From positions 713,207,202 to 713,271,201 of the forward strand of contig NC_064617.1 of the NCBI RefSeq assembly GCF_023898315.1: DNA of 64,000 bases, read 5' to 3'. Positions 43,846 through 54,525 of this stretch are shown here, in pieces. The translations under genes were made by a program, and so were the position numbers. Within the stretch, counting starts at the first letter, position 1. Each line of letters starts with the position of its first letter. The notes beneath the pieces were generated by a model, which ran no database searches, had not been told where the DNA came from, and worked only from the letters and a program-made list of their open reading frames with translations. This stretch comes from Schistocerca nitens. Lineage: Eukaryota; Arthropoda; Insecta; Orthoptera; Acrididae.

Positions 43846-43908
<63 letters not shown>
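43846..43908. repeat. (TA)n microsatellite, left of Tc1
   Basis: About 31 TA units. With 45296-45345 it forms one TA tract into which the Tc1-like element inserted. Confidence 0.98.
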
Positions 43909-43910
<2 letters not shown>

Positions 43911-45294
43911 CTGGAAATTGAAATAAGAACACCGTGAATTCATTGTCCCAGGAAGGGGAAACTTTATTGACACATTCCTGGGGTCAGATACATCACACTG
44001 ACAGAACCACAGGCACATAGACACAGGCAACAGAGCATGCACAATGTCGGCACTAGTACAGTGTATATCCACCTTTCGCAGCAATGCAGACGATCGTAGA
44101 GATGCTGGATGTAGTCCTGTGGAACGGCTTGCCATGCCATTTCCACCTGGCGCCTCAGTTGGACCAGCGTTCGTGCTGGACGTGCAGACTGCGTGAGACG
44201 ACGCTTCATCCAGTCCCAAACATGCTCAATGGGGGACAGATCCGGAGATCTTGCTGGCCAGGGTAGTTGACTTACACCTTCTAGAGCACGTTGGGTGGCA
44301 CGGGATACATGCGGACGTGCATTGTCCTGTTGGAACAGCAAGTTCCGTTGCCGGTCTAGGAATGGTAGAACGATGGGTTCGATGACGGTTTGGATGTACC
44401 GTGCACTATTCAGTGTCCCCTCGACGATCACCAGTGGTGTACGGCCAGTGTAGGAGATCGCTCCCCACACCATGATGCCGGGTGTTGGCCCTGTGTGCCT
44501 CGGTCGTATGCAGTCCTGATTGTGACGCTCACCTGCACGGCGCCAAACACGCATACGACCATCATTGGCACCAAGGCAGAAGCGACTCTCATCGCTGAAG
44601 ACGAACGTCTCCATTCGTCCCTCCATTCACGCCTGTCGCGACACCACTGGAGGCGGGCTGCACGATGTTGGGACGTGAGCGGAAGACGGCCTAACGGTGT
44701 GCGGGACCGTAGCCCAGCTTCATGGAGACGGTTGCGAATGGTCCTCGCCGATACCCCAGGAGCAACAGTGTCCCTAATTTGCTGGGAAGTGGCGGTGCGG
44801 TCCCCTACGGCACTGCTAGGATCCTACGGTCTTGGCGTGCATCCGTGCGTCGCTGCGGTCCGGTCCCAGGTTGACGGGCACGTGCACCTTCCGCCGACCA
44901 CTGGCGACAACATCGATGTACTGTGGAGACCTCACGCCCCACGTGTTGAGCAATTCGACGGTACGTCCACCCGGCCTCCCGCATGCCCTCTATACGCCCT
45001 CGCTCAAAGTCCGTCAACTGCACATACGGTTCACGTCCACGCTGTCGCGGCATGGTACCAGTGTTAAAGACTGCGATGGAGCTCCGTATGCCACGGCAAA
45101 CTGGCTGACACTGACGGCGGCGGTGCACAAATGCTGCGCAGCTAGCGCCATTCGACGGCCAACACCGTGGTTCCTGGTGTGTCCGCTGTGCCGTGCGTGT
45201 GATCATTGCTTGTACAGCCCTCTCGCAGTGTCCGGAGCAAGTATGGTGGGTCTGACACACCGGTGTCAATGTGTTCTTTTTTCCATTTCCAGGA

Positions 45295-45295
<1 letters not shown>
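43909..45295 (-). mobile_element. Tc1-like transposon inside (TA)n
   Basis: The ends are inverted: tcctggaaattgaaataaga at left and the complement of cttttttccatttccaggag at right. Because the target is (TA)n, the TSD cannot be delimited. The 1387-bp element carries one transposase gene with small lesions and is a young-looking copy of a family I recall from locust sequence. Confidence 0.93.
43964..45053 (-). pseudogene. Tc1 transposase, frameshifted
   Basis: The start MPRQRGREPYVQLTDFERGR at 45053 leads into a paired-type HTH (GWTYRRIAQHVGREVSTVHR) and a basic linker. The frame shifts at about 44805-44815 and again near 44600. The catalytic part (from about 44626 down) has FSDESRFCLGANDGR, QQDNARPHVSR and SPDLSPIEHVWDW, the three acidic motifs of DD34E Tc1 proteins. 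An upstream 72-codon extension of the N-terminal frame is probably not translated. Each shift looks like a single-base loss. The remaining sequence is close to complete, about 345 codons. Confidence 0.9.

Positions 45296-45345
<50 letters not shown>
45296..45345. repeat. (TA)n microsatellite, right of Tc1
   Basis: About 25 TA units. Frames of alternating I and Y through it are artefacts. Confidence 0.98.
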
Positions 45346-45349
<4 letters not shown>

Positions 45350-45696
45350 AAGGCTACCCAGCCATCGACCTTCGTCTGTGCGAATGCGCACAGGTTGCCC
45401 AAACTCTTACGGGAATCGCCAAAGCGTGCGCGAGTAATGAGTGGATGGGCACATGTCTATAAGGTACATTACATATGTAGAATTGTGGACAGTTGGGAAT
45501 GTGAGTCTCACGGGAAGCGTGCAAGGGATAAGTCCCTGCAGTCGCACTATTCATCTGTGTCCTCGGTGGCTCAGATGGATAGAGCGTCTGCCATGTAAGC
45601 AGGAGATCCCGGTCGGGGCACACATTTTCAGCTGTCCACATCGAGGTATATCAACAACACCTGTCGGCAGCTGAGGGTTTCAGTTAGTCATCATTT
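45346..45696 (+). mobile_element. SINE-G, plus copy, tail truncated
   Basis: It runs from gttaaaggctacccagccat next to (TA)n, through the tRNA-like tcggtggctcagatggatag at 45565, to gcagctgagggtttcagtta. Its T-arm is shortened (gatcccggtcgggg), as in the left minus copy. It is the right arm of the composite. Confidence 0.8.
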
Positions 45697-45708
45697 AAAG
45701 ACGCCATT

Positions 45709-46763
45709 ATCACCATGTGACTGAGTTTGAACGAGGTCATGTAATAGGGCTGTGAAGCTGGATGTTTCGTCTGCGATAATGCGCAAAGACTTGGCAACAA
45801 TGTAACCACTGCACATGACTGCTGATAAGGGTGGTCACAAATATATACGGACACAAGAAGACAGGGCTCCGGACGACCACGTGGCAGTTCCGAGAGAGAA
45901 GACCGTAGTGTTTGGCGTATGGTTCTAAGGCTTCGTACTGCATCTACAGCTGCGATTTGAACAGCAGTTGGTACTGCTACAAATCGGTTATTTCAAGGAA
46001 ATCTCAGAGTCAGAAGCCTTGCAGCGTACATTCCACCGACCCCAAACCACTGCCATTTGCGACTTCAGCGTTGTCAAGCGAGAACTCATTGGAGGGAAGG
46101 TTGGAGGTCTGTTGTCTTTTCTGGTGAACGTCGGTTCTGCCTCGGTGCCAGTGATGGCCGTGTGTTGGTTAGGAGGAGGCCAGTTGAGATGTTGCGACCA
46201 ATCTGTCTGCCTGCTAGATACACTGGATCTACACCTGGAATTATGGTCGGGAGTGCGATTTCGTATGAGAGCAGGAACACTCTCGTTGTTATCCCGCGGA
46301 CCCTGACTGCAAAACGGTACGTCAGTCTGGTGATTCGAACTGTCATGCTGCCATCCCTGAACAGCATTCCAGGGGGTGTTGTCCAACAGGATAATGTTCG
46401 TCCATATACCGCTGTTGTAACCCAACATGCTCTACAGAGTGTTGACATGTAGCCTCGGTCTGCTCGGTAACCAGAGTGTCTTCGATTTAGCACGCATTGG
46501 ACATCATCGGACGAAAACTCCAGTCATCCAAAAGAGCATTAACCGTCTCTGTATTGACCGACTAAGTGTAACAGCCATGGAGCTCCATCCCACAAAGTGA
46601 CGTCCGGCACCTGTAGAACACAGTGCATGCACGTTTGCATGCTTGCGTTCAATATTATGATGGTTACAGTGGTTATTAATGTACCAGCGTTTCACATCTG
46701 CAATATTATCTCTCTCGCGTACTTTCACCTGTGATCTTGCAGTGTTAATCGTTTAAATATGTT
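45709..46763 (+). pseudogene. Transposase of the outer Tc1-like element
   Basis: Broken frames cover a Tc1 protein. The N-terminal part (45720-45960) is frameshifted. Positions 46057-46452 give VVFSGERRFCLGASDGR, where the first catalytic aspartate is glycine, then STPGIMVGSAISYESRN, then VQQDNVRPYTA with the second aspartate. The C-terminal catalytic acid region is degraded. The SINE composite entered upstream of the coding region and a SINE-A lies near the 3' TIR. Confidence 0.82.
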
Positions 46764-46767
46764 AACT

Positions 46768-46960
46768 AGAGTGGCCGAGCGATTCTAGGCGCTACATTCT
46801 GGAACCGCGCGACCGCTACGGTCGCAGGTTCGAATCCTGCATCGGGCATAAATGTGTGTGATGTCCTTAGGTTGGTTAGGTTTAATTAGTTCTACGTTCT
46901 AGGGGACTGATGACCTCAGAAGTTAAGTCCCATAGTGCTCAGAGCCATTTGAACCATTTT
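46768..46960 (+). mobile_element. SINE-A, 5' end slightly short
   Basis: It starts gagtggccgagcgattctag without the usual gccggccg. The body and the agccatttgaaccatttt tail are present. Flanks gttaact (46761-46767) and gttaacc (46961-46967) suggest a short TSD. Confidence 0.92.
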
Positions 46961-47229
46961 GTTAACCACACAAATGTATTCAAGATATTTCGTTATTCTG
47001 CATTAATTATTTTTTGGTGTTGCGGTTTTTCCGTCAGTGTACGTCGCTCTTACTCGCTCTTATGACAGTAATAAATTATTAATATGCATCGTACGAGCAC
47101 AGATGAGTGACAGATTGACTACATTTGCTGATATCCATCATATTTAGCAGTGTGAGATGTTACCCTGTGAAGGACGAATATTCTTGGATAAGTTGCGGTA
47201 TGAAAGCAAAAAGTGCCCGAAGTCATCCT

Positions 47230-48220
47230 GAGAAATATCATTCTATGCCTTAAACATGTGCTGTTTCAATTCATGAAGAGTGCTGGTTGCAGGTTGATAT
47301 GAAAATACACACTTTGCTACTGCAGCCCCGACGTACTTTATGGGTGACAAATCAGTGGACTGTGTAGGCATGTCAAGGATCCGTCCATTCCTCAGTGCGT
47401 TTTTTATGTTAACTGCAGTATGGTGTCTTGCGTTATCTTGCTGGGATATGCCATTTGGTACCCTGGCCAAACCGGATATGGCAGTGGGGTTTACCCTTCT
47501 TCCCACGTGCTGGCTAGCATTCAGACTGCCTTCAGCAGCTACGGAATCAGTCCTGTTTCATCCGGTTGCTCGCCACACCGGGATTTCAGGATATGGAGAG
47601 GTATGGGTGTTGAAAATCGCTGCTTCCTGTCATCTTTCACCAGGTCTTCTACGAGCATGTTGGCGTCAATGTAACCAACACAAACAGATTGCCAGTCAGT
47701 GTCTCAGTTGCTTCTGCTATCTGTGGTATGGCAAACGTTGCATAATGACTTGTGATGTCTAACCAGATTGCAGTAATTTACTTGGGATAGTTCGTGGGAA
47801 CCTAGCCCGAATTTCAGCTATTGTCATCCGTATGTCGTCGGTGCCTGTTGAACAATCTTACGATCTTCTTGTGGTGTAGTCCGTATGGAAGGAGCTGCAC
47901 CTACTCTTCTTGATACACTGTTGTCCCGAGTTCCTGAGTCCATCGTGTCACCACAAGTCCTGCAGTCGTTGCACTACAGCCGTCTGTGCGATCTGTCTGT
48001 ATGATGCACCCATGTCCAGGTTAGAATGATTCGACCCTTCTCAAAGTCCAAAATTTGGCGATAAGCTACATTGCACGTCCTCTGTTGCGATCTCCACTTG
48101 CAACTGTTACGTTAGACACACTAAATGGACATCGGGTGCTCACGTCATTCGTCACCTGTAGGAATGACTTTTTTCTGTACTGAAAATACTGAAACCAATT
48201 TCGCACAAGAGTGACACTTT
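47230..48220 (-). pseudogene. Tc1-like transposase relic, third family
   Basis: The minus frame 47243-47506 has ISQQDNARHHTAV and STDLSPIKYVGAAV, equivalent to the second catalytic motif and the SPDLSPIEHVWD motif. Further upstream, sequence to about 48210 gives only weak similarity. No TIR is recognised. A foldback element abuts it at 48224. Confidence 0.7.
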
Positions 48221-48223
48221 CAG

Positions 48224-48964
48224 GGTGGTAGGACGTCAAACGGACCGACTTGGAGCAGGAGAGGCACCACTTTTACAAAAAAAAATCATAAAACTTTGTC
48301 AGCATGACCAGGAAGTTTTCAGAATTCACACTCATAGCAGTGGAAGTTCGAAAACATAACGAAATAATCTTTTTTACATGTGAAATTTCATGATTTTTTT
48401 CACTTACTAATGGCAGTATTTGTTGCTATAGGTACACTTTTCTTCATAAGTAAGAGAGATTCTTCGATGAATTGTGCAATGCATACAAACCATACTTAAA
48501 GGTGAATGAAACTCTGGAATTTACGAAATCCATTAAAAACTGTGGAAAAATTGAGGTATTAACTATAAAATTTGTGTTTTTCCTAAACATGAAGTTTAAA
48601 ATATAACAGTTCATTCGTTTTTTCATAAATTAAATAAATTCTAGAGTTTCATACACCTGTGAGTATGGTATGTATGATGTGCAAAATTCATCGAATAATC
48701 TCTAACTTATGAAGAAAAGTGTACCTATAGCAACAAACGCAGCCATTAGTAAGTGAAAAAAATGATAAAATTTCACACGTAAAAAAAAATTTATTTCGTT
48801 ATATTTTCGAACTTCCACTGCAATGAGTGTGAATCCTGAATCCTTCCTGGTGATGCTGACAAAGTTTTATAAATTTATTTGTAAAAGTATAGACACTGGA
48901 AATTAAAATGTCCAGTGATGCCTCTCCTGGTCCAAGTCGGCCCGTTTGACGTCCAACCCCCCTT
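48224..48964. mobile_element. Foldback element, about 740 bp
   Basis: The left arm (48224-48527) and right arm (about 48640-48964) are inverted copies. The left starts ggtggtaggacgtcaaacgg, and the right ends cgtttgacgtccaacccccc. Inner words such as aggtacacttttcttcataa pair with ttatgaagaaaagtgtacct. The central spacer is about 110 bases. It has no coding capacity. TSD is not determined. Confidence 0.88.
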
Positions 48965-49270
48965 AAGCGACATAGCCCACAGACATGAAATACTGGAATA
49001 GCAGTTTTGGTATCGGTCGGTCATTTCATACATGGTGCAATGTTTTCCATTTCCATTAGTGTCAGAGAGCAGTACTCATGGAATCAGTCGTGTTACCACC
49101 TTTCGACGGAGAATGTTCTCTGAAACGCCTTATGGAAAAAAATTGAAGTGTTTATTGCAGTATTCGGTTACGATGTTACTGTGTTCTTTCTGCCGCCTTG
49201 CAGATCAAATTTAAATACCTGGCTGGCACAGTGTGCATTTGTTGAAGGCGACAGTGACGAAGTAGTCACG
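48965..49270. other. Unassigned DNA
   Basis: No feature is recognised between the foldback and the CpG-rich block. Confidence 0.35.
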
Positions 49271-49289
49271 TTTGGAGGCTCGCGTGTTC

Positions 49290-49630
49290 TGTGAGAAAAC
49301 AGTGCGTCAAGTGCAGCGCGTGGAGAGAGAGGTGTGGACGCGCCCCGCGGCGCGGAACAGAGGCCTGGGTGTGGCGGCCTTGGCGACGAGCCGCCGACGC
49401 GCGCTCTGTTACCTCAGCGGAGCCAACGCGAATTCCGGCGTCGGCCGGACGTGGGTGGCCGTCCCGTGGGCCGCAGGCTGGCGAACTCGGCAACTGGCCG
49501 CCCACCCACCTATACAGCGCGTTGCGACACACCTCACCTCCTGCACTTCCTACCGCGTCGCGTCCGTGGCACGTGGCGTGCGATCCGCTGTTCCAGAGTT
49601 CGCCGTCAGGAGATCGTCTCGACTGAGAGA
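49290..49630. other. CpG-rich block
   Basis: CG-dense DNA (for example gacgcgccccgcggcgcgga) with long frames in several phases on both strands, which reflects composition. It could be a host promoter or 5' exon. No TCAGT plus TATA pairing like that at 38.3 kb is seen. Confidence 0.4.
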
Positions 49631-49879
49631 GTAATGCAAATTGCTGCTATTCCAAAGCCTTGCTTTCAAGTCCTCTTAAAGTACTACCCTGCTAGTTGAA
49701 TGCAGTGGCCGCCATTTTGGAGGAATTTCATCTACACCTACATCTACATACATACTCCGCAATCCACCATACGGTGCGTGGCGGAGGGTACCTCGTACCA
49801 CAACTAGCATCTTCTCTCCCTGTTCCACTTCCAAACAGAACGAGGGGAAAATGACTGCCTATATGCCTCTGTACGGGCC

Positions 49880-51037
49880 CTAATCTCTCTTATCTTTGTG
49901 GGTTTTCCGCGAAATGTAAATTGGCGGCAGTAAAATTGTACTGCAGTCAGCCTCAAATGCTGGTTCTCTAAATTTCCTCAGTAGCGATTCACGAAAAGAA
50001 CGCCTCCTTTCCTCTAGAGACTCCCACCCGAGTTCCTGAAGCATTTCCGTAACACTCGCGTGATGATCAAACCTACCAGTAACAAATCTAGCAGCCCGCC
50101 TCTGAATTGCTTCTATGTCCTCCCTCAATCCGATCTGATAGGGATCCTAAACGCTCGAGCAGTACTCAAGAATAGCTCGTATTAGTGTTTTATAAGCGGT
50201 CTCCTTTACAGATGAACCACATCTTCCCAAAATTCTACCAATGAACCGAAGACGACTATCCGCCTTCCCCACGCCTTGTCCCACTTCATATCGCTCTACA
50301 ATGTTACGCCCAAATATTTAATCGACGTGACTGTGTCAAGCTCTACTCTACTAATGGAGTATTCAAACATTACGGGATTCTTTTTCCTATTCATCTGCAT
50401 TAATTTACATTTATCTGTATTTAGAGTTAGCTGCCATTCTTTACACCCATCACAAATCTTGTCCAAGTCATCTTGTATCCTCCTACGGTCATTCAACGAC
50501 GACACTTTCCCGTACACCACAGCATCATCAGCAAACAGCCGCACATTGCTATTCACCCTATCCAAAAGATCATTTATGTAGATAGAAAACAACAGCGGAC
50601 CTACCACACTTCCCTGGGGCCCTCCATGTGATACCCTCACTTCCGATGAACACTCACCATCGAAGACACCATACTGGGTTCTATTACTTAAGAAGTCTTC
50701 GAGCCACTCACATTTTTGCGAACCAATCGCATATGCTCGTACCTTACTTAGGAGTCTGCAGTGGGGCACCGAGTCAAACGCTTTCCGGAAGTCAAGGAAT
50801 ATGGCATCCGTCTGATACCCTTCATCCATCGTTCGCAAGATATCATGTGAAAAAAGAGCGAGTTGCATTTCGCAGGAGCGATGCTTTCTAAAGCCGTGCT
50901 GATGCATGGACAGCAACATCTCTCTCTCAAGGAAATTCATTATATTCGAACTGAGAATATGTTCGAGAATCCTGCAACAAACCGATGTTAAGGATATTGG
51001 TCAGTAATTTTGAGGATCCGTCCTTCTACCCTTCTTG
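49880..51037 (-). pseudogene. CR1-like reverse transcriptase, 3' part
   Basis: The minus frame 50296-50940 (214 codons) has HQHGFRKHRSCEMQLALFSH, FLDFRKAFDSVPH (first catalytic aspartate), GGPQGSVVGPLLFSIYIND and LFADDAVVYGK (catalytic FADD), then KEWQLTLNTDKCKLMQMNR and SIKYLGVTL. A second frame, 49880-50128, has IQRRAARFVTG and SVTEMLQELGWESL, the usual C-terminus. Lesions near 50140-50300 separate them. The reverse transcriptase core is intact but the protein is not continuous. Confidence 0.88.
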
Positions 51038-51039
51038 TA

Positions 51040-52366
51040 CGAGGTGCGGCTAGAAAAAAAACCGGACTGATGCTGGAAAAAACATTTATTTACAATTATT
51101 TACAATTTCATGTTATCTCCTTCCATGTACTCTCCTCCTCGGTCTCTACACCGCTCCATACGAATTTTCCACTGTTCATAGCAATGCTGCAGATCATTTT
51201 CGGTAAGTCCATACATTACTCCCGTCGCTTTTTCTTTTACTGCTTCAACAGTCTCAAATCTAGTTCCTTTCAAAGCTGACTTGACTTTAGGGAAAAGAAA
51301 AAAGTCACAGGGGGCCAAATCAGGTGAGTAGGGTGGATGATCTAAGATGGGAATGTTGTGTTTTGCCAAAAACGTCTTCACTGACAACGCACTGTGAGCT
51401 GGGGCATTGTCTTGGTGAAGGATCCATGACTTTTTTCTCCACAAATCGTTCCGTTTTCTCCGTACTCGCTCACGTAGGGTAGCCAGGACGCTAATGTAGT
51501 AATGCTGATTCACTGTTTGTCCCTCTGGTACCCAATCAATGTGCACAATCCCTTTGATGTAAAAAAAAAAAAAAAAACAATCATCATTGCCTTGAATTTC
51601 GATTTTGACATTCGTGCTTTTTTTTGTCGTGGAGAACCAGGAGTTTTCCAATGCATCGATTGGCGTTTAGTTTCGGGATCGTAAGTAAAAAACCACGATT
51701 CATCGCAAGTAATAACATTTTGTAAGAAGGTGGGATCACTTTCAATGTTTTCCAGGATGTCAGAACAAATCATTCTTCGGCGTTCCTTCTGTTCAATTGT
51801 GAGACACTTTGGAACCATTTTTGAACACACTTTGTTTCATGTTGAAACTTTCATGAAGAATCTGCCTAACACTTTCCTTGTCAACTCCTGTTAACTCAGA
51901 CACTGCTCTGATTGTTAAACGGCGATCTTGTCGAACAAGTTTACCGATTTTTTCAATGTTTGCATCAGTTTTTGCTGACAATGGTCTGCCAGTGCGAGTG
52001 TCATCACTGGTGTCTTCGCGGCCATCTTTAAATCGTTTAAACCACTCAAACACTTGTGTTCGCGATAAACAATCATCGCCGTACACTTGTAACATTACAA
52101 ACGTTTCACTTGCAGATTTTCCTAGTTTGAAACAAAATTTGATGTTAAGACGCTGTTCTTTCTGTACACTCAACATTTTCCGACGCACAGACAAAACGTC
52201 AACTACTTAAAACAAACGCCACGGGCAGACTGAGTGCAGGAGGCAGATGAAACTCGAGCAGTAGGCGGAGCGAGAGTCACGTGACAGGCCACGCGACTTT
52301 CAGCCTTATTGCATTCGTTTTATTGTTTCACCAGTACTAGTCCGGTTTTTTTCTAGCCACACCTCG
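51040..52366 (-). mobile_element. mariner transposon, nearly intact
   Basis: TIRs are inverted: cgaggtgcggctagaaaaaa at left and the complement of ttttttctagccacacctcg at right. TA flanks both sides (51038-51039, 52367-52368). The 1327-bp length fits a full-length mariner. Rejoining the flanks restores continuous CR1-like LINE sequence. Confidence 0.95.
51100..52194 (-). pseudogene. mariner transposase (DD34D), two frameshifts
   Basis: The start is at 52194. The N-terminal frame (51793-52194) has the HTH with VYGDDCLSRTQVFEWFKRFK and GRPLSAKT. The middle frame (51510-51830) has ITCDESWFFTYDPETK with the first catalytic aspartate. The last frame (51100-51651) has LHQDNAPAHSA (second) and HPPYSPDLAPCDFFLFPK (third), with 34 residues between the last two. 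One frameshift is near 51800-51830. The other is at or near a run of about 17 A (51560-51576), a site prone to slippage or sequencing error. Confidence 0.93.
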
Positions 52367-52960
52367 TATACAGGCGTCACTTGCGCTTTTTTCCAGTCGC
52401 TCGGGAGTTAACGTTGGGCAAGAGATTCGCGATAAATGCAAGCTAAGTAAGGAGCCAATGCAGTAGAGTACTCTCTGTAAAACCAAATTGGAATCCCATC
52501 AGGACCTGGCGATTTATTTATTTTTAACCCATTCAGCTGCTACGCAACCCCAGGGATGTCTATCACTATGTCCTCCATACAGGAATCTGTACGAGATTCA
52601 AACGGCGGTATGTTGGTACGATCCTCCTGCGTGAAAGATTTCTCAAATGATGCTAAATTTAAAATTTCAGCTTTTGTTTTGCTGTCTTCCGATACCAGGC
52701 CAGACTGGTCAGTGAGTGACTGGATGGAAGCCTTCGACCCGCTTACCGATTTTACGTAAGACTAGAATTTCCTTGGGTTTTCAGCAAGATCTTTTGCTAA
52801 GTTATGACGGTGGTAATGGTTGTATGCTTCGCGCATCGCTCTTTTTACAGCAGCACGAATCTCTGCTAACTTTTGCCTGTCCTCATTCTCCCCATCATCT
52901 TTCTTGTACCGCTTATCTTGAAAGCATGCAACAGTCTACTTCATCCAAAAATAAGTTTCG

Positions 52961-53439
52961 GTTGAAGGCCAATTACACATATTATGCAGCGCACAATAAA
53001 TAGTCTTTCGTCTACACTGCCTTAAGTGACGAAAGTTTAATGACAACTACGCTATATATAATCCTCTTAAACCACTTAATGAAATTTTTTTCTTATTGTT
53101 AGGAGTCCCAGTCATGTCTCATTGTTAATGCTTTCGCTTTTTGTCTGTTACGTATTTTCTTCTGGATATACAGGTGCAATTACGGCTTTTTAGCTCTTGT
53201 GAGATCATGCTGCAGTTAACATACATATTTCAGCATCAGTACACAATTACATTATAATTATACCATAAAATTCTTACCGAGAATACTGTTCAAGGTAACA
53301 TACCATTTTTGTTCTTTCTATCGTAGTACATTTCAAGACCTTCAAATTCATTAGTTGACCCTATGGGAGTCGTAATGTTGAAGCTAATTGTGTCATTTGT
53401 CACGTACATTGCCAAAAATTTTAAACAAGGACCAAAGAT
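52961..53439. other. Unassigned AT-rich DNA
   Basis: No feature is recognised. Confidence 0.35.
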
Positions 53440-53600
53440 AAGTCTAAGTGTTTTCCCTAAATCGCTTCAGGCAAATATCGGGATGGTTCCTTTGACAGGG
53501 CACGGCCGACTTCCTTCCCCATCTTTCCCTAATCCAATGAGACCGATGACCTCGCTGTTTGGTCTCTTTCCCCCATATCAATCCAATCCAAACAGATGCT
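53440..53600 (+). mobile_element. SINE-C, 5'-truncated
   Basis: The words ccctaaatcgcttcaggcaa, gggcacggccgacttccttc and gatgacctcgctgtttggtc identify the family shared with 2336-2491. It ends near caatccaatccaaacag. Confidence 0.78.
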
Positions 53601-53604
53601 CTAT

Positions 53605-54525
53605 CAGGGACAGATCTGGGGATTTTGCTGGCCAAGGGAGTATCTCTACATCACGCAGCCAGTTCATGGAGACATATGCCACTTTTGGACGAGTATTGAC
53701 CTGTTGAAAAATGTCTCCACGATACTGTCACATTAGAGGAAACACACGAGGACACAGGGTGCCTACGACATACTGTTGTGCCGTCAGAGTTCCCCAGTCA
53801 TCACCACCCACGACCCGAAGTCATACTCGATGGCCCCCAAACCATACGCCAGGAGCAACACCGCCGCGCCTCCCCAAAACATTTGAAGAATGCGACGTCT
53901 CCCCTTGCCGCCGCCATATTCGCTGACAATGATCACCTGGGGTAGTCCCGGACTGTGATTCATCCCTGAAAAGAATTCGACGACATTCAACCTGTCCATG
54001 CTTCCACTCAAAGGCAGTCGTTTGTATTGTGATGTTAAAGGCAGCTTACATATGGTACGGTTATTTCCTACTCCAAATGATCTTAGTCTGCAACCAATGG
54101 CTTGGGATGACACAGGTTGTTGCAGGGAGTCCGTTACTTGTTCTCGTATGGCAGGCACATGTGAATATTGCATGATTCGACCAGCTGGCCAAACGGAGAT
54201 GGACAATGAGATCCCATTCCTTCTCTGTCTGGTGGTGATGTAGCGTACTTGTGTGAGACAGCATCATGTCCGTGCCGTGTCCTCCATAGTGATCACTCAA
54301 GGTCTGAAGTTGTTTACGCCCCTCGTATACCTCATCAGGTATAGTAACAGGCGCTAAACACGAAGAACACTCATCAACTCGTGTGGCTGTTCTGCCTGTC
54401 ACAGTGAAATGCAACTCTGATGATTTACGTACTAGCCAATGGTGTGTACATGTACGAAATTACATTGATATCCGACCTTGTCTTCCGGGTGTTTCACTTT
54501 GTCAGGCAGTATATATTCTTTTTCG
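53605..54525 (-). pseudogene. Tc1-like transposase relic, fourth family
   Basis: Minus-strand remnants in changing frames: gaatcacagtccgggactac (about 53945-53965) and the following part give a DESQSGTTPGDHCQR-like first-catalytic segment. The piece at 53603-53640 corresponds to WPAKSPDLSL-like sequence at the catalytic C-terminal motif. The N-terminal part extends to about 54500. No continuous frame or TIR is seen. Confidence 0.65.

Larger units (their letters stand above)
43155..45708. mobile_element. Inverted SINE-G composite with (TA)n centre and Tc1
   Basis: A perfect 12-bp repeat, aaagacgccatt, bounds it at 43155-43166 and 45697-45708, and collapsing these restores the host Tc1. From left: SINE-G copy on minus (43167-43665), a partial second minus copy (43666-43845), (TA)n, a Tc1-like element, (TA)n, and a plus copy (45346-45696). 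The arms are therefore inverted about a TA microsatellite. Confidence 0.85.
42907..47039 (+). mobile_element. Tc1-like transposon hosting nested insertions
   Basis: The ends are inverted: cacagacggaaaaa at 42907 and ttttttccgtcagtg-like ending at 47039, with TA on both sides (42905-42906, 47040-47041). The host sequence is 42907-43166 plus 45709-47039. A SINE composite with its own Tc1 (43167-45696) and a SINE-A (46768-46960) are inserted. Without them it is about 1.4 kb. A second copy of this family lies at 55661-56727. Confidence 0.9.
49735..52960 (-). mobile_element. CR1-like LINE, split by mariner
   Basis: The 3' end on minus is gtagatgtaggtgtagatga, preceded by the ggtggattgcgga-type tail. 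Coding sequence runs from about 52950 to 49880, interrupted at 51040-52366 by a mariner. It is 5'-truncated. Other 3' ends of the same family are at 15262, 17160 and 28573. Confidence 0.88.

Noticed and set aside
44390-45350. Long plus-strand frames of 225 and 172 codons
   Set aside because: They are on the strand opposite the Tc1 transposase and mirror its coding sequence. The minus strand carries the HTH and catalytic motifs.
49272-49699. Arginine-rich frames of 111-121 codons in three phases
   Set aside because: All three plus phases are open because of CG-rich composition. No phase is favoured.
51560-51576. Poly-phenylalanine stretch in a protein
   Set aside because: It is the A17 homopolymer read on minus at a frameshift in the mariner transposase.
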